A DNA stretch of 64,000 nucleotides from Mycobacterium sp. MS1601. GTDB lineage: Bacteria > Actinomycetota > Actinomycetes > Mycobacteriales > Mycobacteriaceae. A model generated the notes under the pieces. The model did no database searches and was not told the origin of the DNA. It saw only the letters and a program-made list of their open reading frames with translations. The DNA is taken from positions 2,604,001 through 2,668,000 of the forward strand of contig NZ_CP019420.1 in assembly GCF_001984215.1 (NCBI RefSeq), read 5' to 3'. The position numbers were made by a program, and so were the translations under genes. Shown here in pieces: positions 16,160-24,379 of the stretch. The stretch's first letter is position 1. Every line of letters starts with the position of its first letter.

Positions 16160-16832
16160 GGCATACCACCCCGATTCGGAGCCCGTCGTCGCCGAAATTT
16201 ATGGCCGGGCGGGATTCGGCCGCCGGGTGGTGCGCGGTGAGCGACCCGCGGTCGTCATCGTCGATCTGACCAACGGTTTCACCGACGCCGGTCAGCCCAC
16301 CGGGGCAGACCTCGACGATGTCGTGGCCAACAACCGCCGCCTCATCGATGCCGCGCGGGAGGCGGCAATCCCCGTCATTTTCACCACCATCGCCTTTGAC
16401 CAGGCTCGGCTGCAGGCCTCCGCCTGGCTGCGTAAGGCGACTGGAATGGCAGCGCTGGTCGAGGGGTCGCCCCTGGTTGCGGTGGACGCCAGACTGGAAA
16501 AGCGAACCACCGAGCCTCTGGTTATCAAACAGGGAGCCTCCGCCTTCTTCGGGACGGATCTCAGCGCGATCCTGACCTCACAGGGCGTCGATACAGTGGT
16601 TGTCACCGGCGCCACCACCAGCGGTTGTGTGCGGGCCACCGCCGTTGACGCGGTGCAGTCCGGGTTCACCGTCCTAGTGCCTCATGAATGTGTCGGCGAT
16701 CGGGCACGCGGGCCCCACGAAGCGAGCCTGTTCGACATAGACGAGAAATACGGCGACGTCATCAGCGTTGATGATGCCGTCGCCTATGTCCGCAGCCGGT
16801 CCGAGCGCAACGCGTCCGTCGCGAATGTGTAG
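16158..16832 (+). CDS. nicF: Maleamate amidohydrolase, isochorismatase-like (NicF homologue)
   Basis: Cysteine hydrolase of 224 aa that should convert maleamate to maleate and ammonia, third step after ring cleavage of 2,5-dihydroxypyridine. The isochorismatase-fold triad is visible: Asp36 in VVIVDLTNGFTD, Lys124 in LVIKQGASAFFG and Cys157 in GATTSGCVRATAVDA. Start is ATG 16158 or in-frame ATG 16140; neither has a clear ribosome site, and the mRNA may be nearly leaderless. First gene of an eleven-gene plus-strand operon. Isochorismatase-like enzymes vary in substrate, so the assignment rests on co-occurrence with the NicX, NicD and NicE homologues. Confidence 0.85.
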   Translation: MAYHPDSEPVVAEIYGRAGFGRRVVRGERPAVVIVDLTNGFTDAGQPTGADLDDVVANNRRLIDAAREAAIPVIFTTIAFDQARLQASAWLRKATGMAALVEGSPLVAVDARLEKRTTEPLVIKQGASAFFGTDLSAILTSQGVDTVVVTGATTSGCVRATAVDAVQSGFTVLVPHECVGDRARGPHEASLFDIDEKYGDVISVDDAVAYVRSRSERNASVANV

Positions 16833-16868
16833 AGCCTCCCAAACCCAACCCACCCACCGGAGTCGTTC

Positions 16869-18767
16869 ATGACAACCATCAGCCCTGACCCGACCACGTC
16901 CGTTTCCCCGGACGTGCCTGCTGCAGCGATACCCGGTGTCCGGTTCGCAAGCCCGTTCGCCGTGCCGACACCCGCCGGCGCAGAGGGTTGGGAGTCGATG
17001 TACCCCTACTACTCCGTACTGAGCGAGGCGCGGCGGGACGACGAGGAGAGCCGGTTCTGGTTCTTCGACGGGATGCACAACCCCGAGCCGATGTACCCGT
17101 TCGACACCATCGCCACGGAGAACTGGTGGGTGGCTGTCAGCCAGATGTCGACGCGGGTCTGGCCAATTCCCCTGGCCGGTGGCATCGACCACCGGATCAT
17201 CAACGGCTACCTCTACATCAGTCCCACCGCAGTCACAGACCCCGAGGAAGTCGCGACGCGTGCGGAGCACTTCGCAACCCGCGCCGGTCACTACTTCGAG
17301 AACTGGGATGAGATGTATGCGGCCTGGGAGACCAAGGCGCGCGATTGCATCGCTCGGCTCTCCGCCATCACCTTCGAGCCGTTGCCCGAGATCGAACCAC
17401 TGGACCGGGTCATGGAAGGGCGTGGCCTCTATTCGACCTACGACGTCCTGACCAACTACAGCTCGCTGATCCACAGCTTCTTCGAGATCGGGTCCTACCA
17501 CTTCGAGATGCTCAACCTCGGATACGGCGCGTACCTGACGTTCCGGGAGTTCTGCCAGGCAGCGTTCCCGGGCATCAGTGACCAGACCATCGCGTCGATG
17601 GTGTCCGGCATCGACATCATGTTGTTCCGCCCCGACGACGAGCTTCGCACCCTGGCAGCACTGGCGGTGGAACTCGGAGTCGACAGTGCTCTGCTGGCCG
17701 AGGACGACCCCGCGACCATCCTGGCCGACCTGGCCGGCGCAGCGGGGGGCGCCCAGTGGCTGGACGCCTTCGAGAAGGCCAAGGACCCGTGGTTCTGGTT
17801 CTCCACCGGCGCGGGCTACCAGCACAGCGACCGCGCCTGGATCGATGACCTTCGGCTGCCTTTCCAGGCCCTGCGCGGGTACGTCACCGCTCTGCGCGCC
17901 GGTGAAGACATCCGCCGGCCACTCGAGAAGATCCTCGCGGAGCGTACCCGGGTGACCGCGGAGTACCGGTCATACCTGCCCACCGATGCCGACCGTGAGT
18001 CGTTCGACGGGCTGGTCGGCCTCGCGCGCAAGGTCTTTCCCTTCGTGGAGAACCACAACTTCTTCGTCGAGCACTGGCACCACTCGATGTTCTGGGACAA
18101 GGTCCGCGAGCTGGGCCGGGTCTTCGTCGCGCACAACTTCTTCGACGACGAGGAGGACATCTTCTTCCTGCACCGAAACGAGGTGTACTCGGCCCTCTAC
18201 GACCTCAACATCGGGTGGGCGACCAGGATCGAGTCACGGGGAGTCACCTACTGGCGCCCCGAGATCGCCCGGCGTCGGCGCATCCGGGACGTGCTCAAAC
18301 AGAATCCGCCGCTGCCGGCACTCGGCGTTCCACCGGAGTTCCTCACCGAGCCACTCACAGTCATGCTCTGGGGTATCACCCCGGAGGCGATTGCCGACTG
18401 GCTGGGCAGCGCGGACTCAGACGCGTCGGTGCTCCGCGGGGTCGCGGCGTCGCCCGGCAAGGCCGTCGGCCGAGCCCGCGTGATCCTGGACCCCGAACAG
18501 CTCCACGACGTCGAGGAGGGCGAGGTACTGATCTGTCGGATCACCGCGCCCAGCTGGGCGCCGGTCTTCTCGAGGCTCGCCGCCGCGGTCTCCGACGTCG
18601 GCGGCATCATGGCGCACACCGCCATCGTCTGCCGGGAGTACGGCCTGCCCTCAGTTGTGGGCACGGGCTTTGCCACCACCACCATCCGCACTAGCCAGCG
18701 CGTCGAAGTCGACGGCGATCGGGGCACTGTGCGGATCCTCGACGACGAGCAGGAGCTGACGGTATGA
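16869..18767 (+). CDS. PEP-utilising-enzyme protein, phenylphosphate-synthase alpha-like subunit
   Basis: A 632-aa protein (about 70 kDa). The C-terminal 100 residues are a PEP-utiliser mobile domain: RGVAASPGKAVGRARVIL, then the swivelling phosphohistidine segment GGIMAHTAIVCREYGLPSVV with His583 as phospho-carrier. The first 450 residues are a tryptophan- and aromatic-rich domain without the PEP-synthase TIM barrel. Size and layout match PpsA of Thauera phenylphosphate synthase (70 kDa), which works with a 40-kDa ATP-binding partner like the next gene. I recall a PEP-utilising protein required for 3-hydroxypyridine growth in Ensifer. Likely role: transferring phosphate from phosphohistidine to a hydroxypyridine oxygen (inference). 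Overlaps the next gene by 4 nt. Confidence 0.82.
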   Translation: MTTISPDPTTSVSPDVPAAAIPGVRFASPFAVPTPAGAEGWESMYPYYSVLSEARRDDEESRFWFFDGMHNPEPMYPFDTIATENWWVAVSQMSTRVWPIPLAGGIDHRIINGYLYISPTAVTDPEEVATRAEHFATRAGHYFENWDEMYAAWETKARDCIARLSAITFEPLPEIEPLDRVMEGRGLYSTYDVLTNYSSLIHSFFEIGSYHFEMLNLGYGAYLTFREFCQAAFPGISDQTIASMVSGIDIMLFRPDDELRTLAALAVELGVDSALLAEDDPATILADLAGAAGGAQWLDAFEKAKDPWFWFSTGAGYQHSDRAWIDDLRLPFQALRGYVTALRAGEDIRRPLEKILAERTRVTAEYRSYLPTDADRESFDGLVGLARKVFPFVENHNFFVEHWHHSMFWDKVRELGRVFVAHNFFDDEEDIFFLHRNEVYSALYDLNIGWATRIESRGVTYWRPEIARRRRIRDVLKQNPPLPALGVPPEFLTEPLTVMLWGITPEAIADWLGSADSDASVLRGVAASPGKAVGRARVILDPEQLHDVEEGEVLICRITAPSWAPVFSRLAAAVSDVGGIMAHTAIVCREYGLPSVVGTGFATTTIRTSQRVEVDGDRGTVRILDDEQELTV

Positions 18768-19846
18768 CGGATTTCGTGCTGTGGATCGACACCCCCGGCA
18801 CTGCAGATGATCCCCGCCTCGGCGGAAAATTCGCCAGCCTCGCGGAGATGACACAGGCAGGCTTCCAGGTGCCGGCGGGTTTTGGCATCACCACCGATGC
18901 TTACCGATATTTTCTCGAGGGGGCCGGGCTCGCCGAGCGTGCCCGCCGCACCCGGGAGCAGGCCGCCGGGGCCGATCTGGCCACGGTGGAGCGCCTGGCT
19001 TCCGAGATGGCACAAGCCATCGCCGAAGCGGCACTGCCTGCCGATCTGGAAGCCGCCATCAAAACTGCCTACGCCGAGCTCTCGGCGAAGACCGGTGACG
19101 ACGACGTGCCCGTGGCGGTGCGCTCGAGCGGTGAGTCCGAAGACCTCGGCGGTGCCAGCTTCGCCGGACAGTACGACACCTTCCTGTGGGTGCGAGGCGT
19201 CCAGGATGTGCTGACCCATGTGCGCCGCTGCTGGGCGGGCATGTTCGGCGCCGCCGTGCTCACCTACCGGCCGACGGACACCGCCGAGTTGACCGACTAC
19301 GGCATCTGCGTCGGCATTCAGCAGATGGTCGCGTCCCGCTCGGCCGGGGTGATGTTCACCCTGGACCCGGTCACCGGCGACCGCTCCAAGGTCGTCATCG
19401 AGGGCTGCTGGGGTCTGGGGGAGGGCGTCGTCAGCGGCGCGATCACCCCCAGCCGCTACGTCATCGACAAGGTCACCTTCGAACAGGTGTCGGCCGACGT
19501 CGCGGTACAGGAGCAGATGTTTGCTCTCGACCCCACCACGTCGCTGACCGGGCTGATCGACGTCGTCGCCAGTCGCCGCGCGCAGCCCTGCCTGACCGAC
19601 GAGGAGATCCGGGAACTGGTCGAACTCGCGAAACGGATCGAAAAGCACCGTGGCGCACCGCAAGACATCGAGTGGGCGATCGCGGAGAATGGCGACATCC
19701 GGGTCCTGCAGGTCCGACCCGAGACGGTGTGGAGCAACCGTGTCTCCGAACAGTTGGTGGCCGCTCCTGCCACTGCCATCAGCCAGGTGCTGGCTCGTTT
19801 TGCCGGTGTCGGTGTAACGCGCAGTTCCGGAGCGCCCGGCGCGTGA
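18764..19846 (+). CDS. PPDK/PEP-synthase N-terminal ATP-binding subunit (phenylphosphate-synthase beta-like)
   Basis: A 360-aa ATP-grasp protein equal to the N-terminal third of PEP synthase. Motifs in order: LGGKFASLAEMTQAGFQVP, VAVRSSGESEDLGGASFAGQ, GVMFTLDPVTGD, EGCWGLGEGVVSGAITP and the closing DIRVLQVRPET. It lacks the mobile and pyruvate-binding domains, which its partner partly supplies. This split and the 40-kDa size match PpsB of phenylphosphate synthase. It should use ATP to phosphorylate the partner histidine, releasing AMP and phosphate. ATGA-type overlap with the preceding gene and GTGA overlap with the following one indicate tight co-translation. Confidence 0.85.
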   Translation: MTDFVLWIDTPGTADDPRLGGKFASLAEMTQAGFQVPAGFGITTDAYRYFLEGAGLAERARRTREQAAGADLATVERLASEMAQAIAEAALPADLEAAIKTAYAELSAKTGDDDVPVAVRSSGESEDLGGASFAGQYDTFLWVRGVQDVLTHVRRCWAGMFGAAVLTYRPTDTAELTDYGICVGIQQMVASRSAGVMFTLDPVTGDRSKVVIEGCWGLGEGVVSGAITPSRYVIDKVTFEQVSADVAVQEQMFALDPTTSLTGLIDVVASRRAQPCLTDEEIRELVELAKRIEKHRGAPQDIEWAIAENGDIRVLQVRPETVWSNRVSEQLVAAPATAISQVLARFAGVGVTRSSGAPGA

Positions 19847-20718
19847 AACCGTCCCGCTTCACCTATCACCGCCCGTCCAGCGTGGCCGAGGCTGTCGCGA
19901 CGCTGAGCGCCCACGGTGGCGCCGCCCGGGTGCTCGCCGGTGGACAGAGCCTGGCACCGATGCTCAACATGCGCCTGTGGCGTCCTGCGGCGCTGGTCGA
20001 CATCAACGACATCGACGACCTCGACAGCATCGAAATTAACGGCGACAGAACAACTCTCGGTGCCCTGGTGCGCTACAGCACGGTCGAGCGGTCCGCCCTG
20101 CTGGCTGAGCGGCTTCCGCTGTTGGTCGAGATGGTAGGGCACATCGGCGACCGTCAGGTCCGCAACAGGGGCACGGTCGGCGGCGCAGTGGTACACGCCG
20201 ATCCAACCGGCGAGTTGCTGCTTGCTTGTCTGGTGCTCGACGCCACCATTGTGGTTCACGGCCCGGCCGGCCAGCGGAGCATCCCTGCCCGCGAACTGTA
20301 CGACGGTGCCTACTCGACAGTTCTGGCGACCGATGAGATGCTGACCGCCGTACAGTTCGGCGCATCGCCGGCCCACCATGCTTTCGGCGAAATCTGCCGT
20401 AAACACCACGATTTTGCGATCGTCAGTGTGGCCGTGTGTGGTGAGCTGGCCGCCGACGGCACCTGGTCGGACATTCGCGTGGGACTCGGCGGTGTTTCCG
20501 ATACCGCGTTGCGGCTCACCGAGGCAGAAAGGCTGCTGACCGGGACCGCGCTCGATGACGTGCACATCGCCGCTGCCGCCCGCTCGGCGCTCGACGTCAT
20601 CGATCCGCCGGAGGACATTCGGGCGAGCGCGCAGTACCGGCGGCACCTGACCCCCATTCAGATCTCGCGAGTCCTGCGCGATCTGCGCAGCCGCGCCGCC
20701 AACCCCAGAACAACGTGA
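19843..20718 (+). CDS. Molybdenum hydroxylase FAD subunit (CoxM-like)
   Basis: Medium subunit of a xanthine-oxidase-family hydroxylase, 291 aa. The two FAD-pyrophosphate motifs are LAGGQSLAPMLNMRLW (about residue 30) and RNRGTVGGAVVHADPTGEL (about 105); the C-terminal CO-dehydrogenase-flavoprotein domain follows. It passes electrons from the Fe-S subunit to an acceptor. The start is a GTG overlapping the previous stop (GTGA). The small and large subunits lie 3 kb downstream in the same operon, so the three-part enzyme is encoded non-contiguously with the SRPBCC, HD, NicD and NicX genes between. Confidence 0.92.
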   Translation: MKPSRFTYHRPSSVAEAVATLSAHGGAARVLAGGQSLAPMLNMRLWRPAALVDINDIDDLDSIEINGDRTTLGALVRYSTVERSALLAERLPLLVEMVGHIGDRQVRNRGTVGGAVVHADPTGELLLACLVLDATIVVHGPAGQRSIPARELYDGAYSTVLATDEMLTAVQFGASPAHHAFGEICRKHHDFAIVSVAVCGELAADGTWSDIRVGLGGVSDTALRLTEAERLLTGTALDDVHIAAAARSALDVIDPPEDIRASAQYRRHLTPIQISRVLRDLRSRAANPRTT

Positions 20719-20734
20719 CAAGAACGGAAGTGCT

Positions 20735-21376
20735 GTGAAACTGCACGAAGAGTTCGAGGTGGCCCAGCGGGTCGCCGAGGTATGGGCGTTCCTGGACCGC
20801 CCGGAAGCGGTGGCCGGGTGTATGCCCGGTGTCGAACAGCTGACAGTGCTGACCCCGGATGACATCGACGTCCGGATCAGCCAGAGCATCGGCCCCATGA
20901 ACGCGACTTTCGCTGCCAGTGTTCGTATTACGGATCGCGAGCTCGAACGCCGGATGGCGTTCACGGCTGTCGGCAAGAGCGTCCGTGGCGCCGCTGGAAA
21001 CGTCCGGGCCGAGGTGGTCGTCGGATTGCGTCCCGGCGCCTCCGGTACCGTCGTCGACGTCGAGGGAGACGTGGCGCTTGCCGGTGCACTTGGCAGCGTG
21101 GGACAGAAAGTGGTTGCCAAACAGGCCGGCAAGGTCACTGCCCAGTTTGCCCGCAACCTGGAAGCCGCCCTGGGCGGCGACACGGCGGTGGCAGCCGGCG
21201 GATCGCCTCAGCCGCAGGCAGTCTCGCACCCCGCCGCCCTGCCTCCGGTGAGCGACGCTCAACCGGTCGGAGTCTCAGCCGTCTCCAGTGCCTGGGTCAA
21301 GGTCCTGGTGGCATTGAACGCCCTGCAGCTCATCCTGGCAGCGGTGACGCTGGTGCGGTCCAGAGGACCTCGGTGA
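20735..21376 (+). CDS. SRPBCC-domain protein (CoxG-like) with C-terminal membrane anchor
   Basis: A 213-aa protein. The first 150 residues are the CoxG/SRPBCC fold (AEVWAFLDRPEAVAGCMPGV, GAAGNVRAEVVV, VDVEGDVALAGALGSVGQKV). A low-complexity linker leads to one C-terminal hydrophobic helix (VKVLVALNALQLILAAVTLV), so it is probably attached to the inner membrane face. CoxG proteins recruit CO dehydrogenase to the membrane, and in some N-heterocycle hydroxylases the domain is fused to a subunit; here it is separate, as I recall for the Ensifer 3-hydroxypyridine enzyme. GTG start; overlaps the next gene by 4 nt. Confidence 0.88.
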   Translation: MKLHEEFEVAQRVAEVWAFLDRPEAVAGCMPGVEQLTVLTPDDIDVRISQSIGPMNATFAASVRITDRELERRMAFTAVGKSVRGAAGNVRAEVVVGLRPGASGTVVDVEGDVALAGALGSVGQKVVAKQAGKVTAQFARNLEAALGGDTAVAAGGSPQPQAVSHPAALPPVSDAQPVGVSAVSSAWVKVLVALNALQLILAAVTLVRSRGPR

Positions 21377-21996
21377 GCGCATTCGAGGTGAGACCCGAAT
21401 TCGACTGGCTGCCCGCCGAAGTGCCCATCGAGACTGACGTGGAGCAGGCGGCTTCGCGCTGGGTCGCGCCCTACAGCCAGGTGGTGCATCTGATGCGCAC
21501 GCGTGACTGGCTGGTTCACCTCAGCCCCGAGGCAACGTTGGAGGCCCGACTGGCGGCCATGACGCACGACATCGAGCGGATGTTCCCGGGCGGCCCCACC
21601 GTGGACTACGCGAACATCCGTTGGGACGACCCCACCTACCTCTATCCCCACCAGCTCCGCTCGGCGAGGTTGGTCGGCGACTGGTTGTCCTCCGAAGGAC
21701 ACGGCGCGGACGTCGACGTCGACGAGGTACGCCGCCTCATCGGACTGCACGAAGTCGGCGGCCTCGGGCTCGCCGACGATCTCCAGGCTGCCGACTCGCT
21801 GTCCTTCCTGGAGACCCTGGCGGGCTTGGCCGGTGACTGGGTACGCACCGGAGCCTGTTCCAGAGACAACGCGATCGCCAAACTCACCTACAGCGTGGAC
21901 CGGATACGGCTGGACCGGGCGAGCGAGCAGGCCCGTGCTCTGCTGCCCTGGGCCATCGACCAGATCCCGGCAGAACGCACCAAGGAGTCTTCATGA
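21373..21996 (+). CDS. HD-type hydrolase-like protein, putative phosphatase of the hydroxypyridine pathway
   Basis: A 207-aa protein I do not recognise by name. It shows an HD-superfamily residue pattern: an early histidine (His39 or His49), the HD doublet His65-Asp66 in AMTHDIERMF, His93, His126 in IGLHEVGG, and Asp141 in LQAADSLSFL. HD proteins with this set bind divalent metal and usually hydrolyse phosphate esters. The gene is locked into the operon by GTGA and ATGA overlaps on both sides, so it should serve the pathway. Removing a phosphate added by the PEP-synthase-like pair is the most economical role (inference). No other pathway step lacks an enzyme. Confidence 0.65.
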   Translation: MSAFEVRPEFDWLPAEVPIETDVEQAASRWVAPYSQVVHLMRTRDWLVHLSPEATLEARLAAMTHDIERMFPGGPTVDYANIRWDDPTYLYPHQLRSARLVGDWLSSEGHGADVDVDEVRRLIGLHEVGGLGLADDLQAADSLSFLETLAGLAGDWVRTGACSRDNAIAKLTYSVDRIRLDRASEQARALLPWAIDQIPAERTKESS

Positions 21997-22811
21997 TCAA
22001 CCCACCAATTTCGGGACGTCGTACTGTAGTGCAGGCCAACGGCATTCGACACAGTGTCCTTCTCTACAACGAGAGCGCCGATGTCGATCTGTACCTAGTA
22101 CCAGGGATCACCAGCCCGGCCGTGACCGCCGACTTCATTGCCGTGGAGCTCGCCGCTGTGGGTTACCGGGTAGCAGTGCCCGACGTCCGCGGTCGCGGAG
22201 GTAGTGACGTCGCCGGTCCCGGCGGCTACACCCTGGCCGACTACGCGGCAGACGCCGAGGGTGTGATAGCGGCGCTGGGGCTGAACCGGCCGGCCCTCGT
22301 CGGCCACTCGATGGGTGCCCGGATCGTCGCGGCACTGAGCCTGCGTTGCCCCGACTTCGCGCCTGTCGTTCTGGTTGACCCCCCGCTGTCGGGTCCGGGT
22401 CGCGAGCCCTACCCGACCACTCGCCAACAGTTCCTCACCCAACTGCACGAGGCGCAACGCGGAACCGACGTCGATGCTGTCCGCCGGTTCTACCCGGGCT
22501 GGCCTGAACGGGAGCTCCAGATCCGCGTGGAGCATCTGGCCAGCTGCGACGAGACCGCAGTGGTGGAAACTCACGAGGGGTTCGAGACCGAGGACTTTCA
22601 CGAGATCTTCGCCAAGCTCAGCGCGCCCACACTGTTGGTGCGTGGAGCCGAGAGTCCAGTGGTGCCAGAGGGCGCCGCCCGTGAGCTTGCCGCGTTGCGG
22701 ACCGACATCACCATCAAGAACGTCGCTGCCGCCGGGCACATGGTGCCGTGGGACAACCTGCCGGGTTTCCTCGATGCCGCACTGCCCTTCCTGACCCCCG
22801 CATCCGCCTGA
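21993..22811 (+). CDS. nicD: N-formylmaleamate deformylase, alpha/beta hydrolase (NicD homologue)
   Basis: A 272-aa alpha/beta hydrolase that should split N-formylmaleamate into maleamate and formate. The nucleophile is Ser106 in VGHSMGARIV, the acid probably Asp129 in VVLVDPP, and the base His249 in AAGHMVPWDN. As I recall, Pseudomonas NicD uses Ser101, Asp125 and His245, so the spacing agrees. The first strand carries an oxyanion region VPGITSPA. Start ATG overlaps the HD gene stop (ATGA). Assignment relies on the adjacent NicX-like ring-cleaving enzyme; the fold alone would not identify the substrate. Confidence 0.85.
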   Translation: MINPPISGRRTVVQANGIRHSVLLYNESADVDLYLVPGITSPAVTADFIAVELAAVGYRVAVPDVRGRGGSDVAGPGGYTLADYAADAEGVIAALGLNRPALVGHSMGARIVAALSLRCPDFAPVVLVDPPLSGPGREPYPTTRQQFLTQLHEAQRGTDVDAVRRFYPGWPERELQIRVEHLASCDETAVVETHEGFETEDFHEIFAKLSAPTLLVRGAESPVVPEGAARELAALRTDITIKNVAAAGHMVPWDNLPGFLDAALPFLTPASA

Positions 22812-22841
22812 ATTCTCCTGACCTGTAACGAGGAAACCGCC

Positions 22842-23873
22842 ATGGATCAGAACCTGTTCAACGAGATCTGTCTGCAGCAGCTCACCCTCTCTGCTGTCAA
22901 CGAGAGCGAGACGGTCGCTGTCCTTTCCCGCGGTCACGAACGCGCGGAGTACGCAGACGCTTTTCTCTGGGCTGCACAGAAGCTCGGTGCGGCCACCTAT
23001 CACATGCGGTTGCCTTCTCCGGTGTCCGCGAGTGGCGCGTGGGCCGTGGGAGAGTCGGGTCTGGGTACCAACCCCCTGGCCGTGGACGCATTGAAGGCCG
23101 CCGACATGGTCGTCGACCTCACCTTCCTGCTCTTCAGCAAGGAACAGTTCGCCATCCAGGACGCCGGTACGCGGATCCTCACCGCGGTCGAGCCAGCCCC
23201 GCTGCTGGCGCGCCTGATGCCGACGGTGGAACTGCGCGAGCGCGTCGAGGTGGGTGCGGAGCTACTGGCCAAGGCGCAGAACATGCGGATCACCAGCCCG
23301 CACGGGACGGACGTCACCTATCAACTCGGGCGATACCCCACGCTGAGTGAATACGGCTACACCGACACCCCGGGGCGCTGGGACCATTGGCCGGCGGCCT
23401 TTGTGTTCACCGGTGGCACCGACGAGGGTGTGGACGGGACGATCGTGCTCTCGCCCGGGGACGTTCTGCTTCCGTTCAACACCTACGTGCAAACCCCGGT
23501 GACACTGACCATCGAGGCCGGGTTCATTCGCGACATCCGCGGTGGTCTGGACGCTGATCTGCTGAGTTCCTACATCAGCTCCTTCGACGACCCGCGCGGG
23601 TACGGAATGTCGCACGTGGGTTGGGGTCTCGACGAGCGGGCGCACTGGCACGGGCTGACCCAGTTCGGCGGCGGGATGGGCATGGAGCTCCGCTCGTTCT
23701 ACGGCAACGTGATGTTCTCGATCGGCCCCAACAACGAACTCGGCGGGCCCAACGACACCCCGTGCCACTTCGACATCCCGATGCGGGGCTGCAGTCTCTA
23801 CCTCGACGACGAGCTCATCGTGGACGCCGGAGAACTGACTGTGCCGGAGATGCGACCCGTGGGACGCCGGTGA
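22842..23873 (+). CDS. nicX: 2,5-dihydroxypyridine 5,6-dioxygenase (NicX homologue)
   Basis: Non-haem iron(II) dioxygenase, 343 aa, opening the ring of 2,5-dihydroxypyridine to N-formylmaleamate. The family resembles leucyl-aminopeptidase-type proteins rather than classical extradiol enzymes. The iron ligands I recall for Pseudomonas NicX (His265, His318, Asp320) correspond here to His258 in MSHVGWGLD, and His309 and Asp311 in CHFDIPM, with matching spacing. ATG start is 30 bp after nicD with an AACGAGGAAA ribosome site. It defines the pathway: its presence with NicD, NicF and NicE homologues means the upstream enzymes must yield 2,5-dihydroxypyridine. Confidence 0.9.
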   Translation: MDQNLFNEICLQQLTLSAVNESETVAVLSRGHERAEYADAFLWAAQKLGAATYHMRLPSPVSASGAWAVGESGLGTNPLAVDALKAADMVVDLTFLLFSKEQFAIQDAGTRILTAVEPAPLLARLMPTVELRERVEVGAELLAKAQNMRITSPHGTDVTYQLGRYPTLSEYGYTDTPGRWDHWPAAFVFTGGTDEGVDGTIVLSPGDVLLPFNTYVQTPVTLTIEAGFIRDIRGGLDADLLSSYISSFDDPRGYGMSHVGWGLDERAHWHGLTQFGGGMGMELRSFYGNVMFSIGPNNELGGPNDTPCHFDIPMRGCSLYLDDELIVDAGELTVPEMRPVGRR

Positions 23874-24379
23874 CAACTGTGGAGAACGCACCGGAACAGA
23901 TGATCCGGATATCGACGGTTGTCAACGGCACCGAGTTCAGCGAGGACGTGGCAGTACGGATGCATGTCGCCGACTTTCTGCGGCAACGCCTCGGCCTGAC
24001 CGGCACCCATGTCGGTTGTGAGCAAGGGGTGTGCGGAATGTGCACCGTGATCGTCGACGGGGAATCGGTCAAGGGTTGTCTGATGCTGGCCTGCCAACTC
24101 GACGGCCGCTCGGTCCAGACCGTCGAGGGACTGTCCGAGGACGACGAACTGGGCTCCATGCAGGAGGCGTTCAGTTCCCACCATGCCTTGCAGTGCGGGT
24201 TCTGTACTCCCGGATTTCTCATGACCGCAACCGCCTTGTCCTATCAGGGCGGCTGTCCCGACCGCGACACCATCACCGAAGAGATCTCCGGAGTGCTCTG
24301 CCGCTGCACGGGTTACGCACCCATTGTGGCTGCCATCGAGGAGTACTTCGCCAAGATCAAGGACGGAGCTGCAGAATGA
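23870..24379 (+). CDS. Molybdenum hydroxylase [2Fe-2S] subunit (CoxS-like)
   Basis: Small subunit of 169 aa with two [2Fe-2S] domains. The N-terminal plant-ferredoxin-type domain has CEQGVCGMC and a fourth Cys in VKGCLMLAC. The C-terminal helical domain has CGFCTPGF and CRCTGY. The GTG start overlaps the nicX stop (GTGA), and the 3' end overlaps the large-subunit ATG (ATGA). It carries electrons from the molybdenum site to the FAD subunit encoded at 19843. Confidence 0.94.
   Translation: MTTVENAPEQMIRISTVVNGTEFSEDVAVRMHVADFLRQRLGLTGTHVGCEQGVCGMCTVIVDGESVKGCLMLACQLDGRSVQTVEGLSEDDELGSMQEAFSSHHALQCGFCTPGFLMTATALSYQGGCPDRDTITEEISGVLCRCTGYAPIVAAIEEYFAKIKDGAAE

Noticed and set aside
16869..19846. 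Housekeeping PEP synthase or pyruvate phosphate dikinase split by mutation
   Set aside because: The first protein has an unrelated large N-terminal domain and no PEP/pyruvate barrel; the order (mobile domain first, ATP-grasp second) and 4-nt overlap fit phenylphosphate-synthase-type subunits.
18248..21183. Long minus-strand open frames (471 and 575 codons) antisense to the PEP-utilising, CoxM and CoxG genes
   Set aside because: They mirror high-GC third-position bias of the plus-strand genes, have low-complexity composition and no family motifs, while the plus strand has continuous recognisable enzymes.
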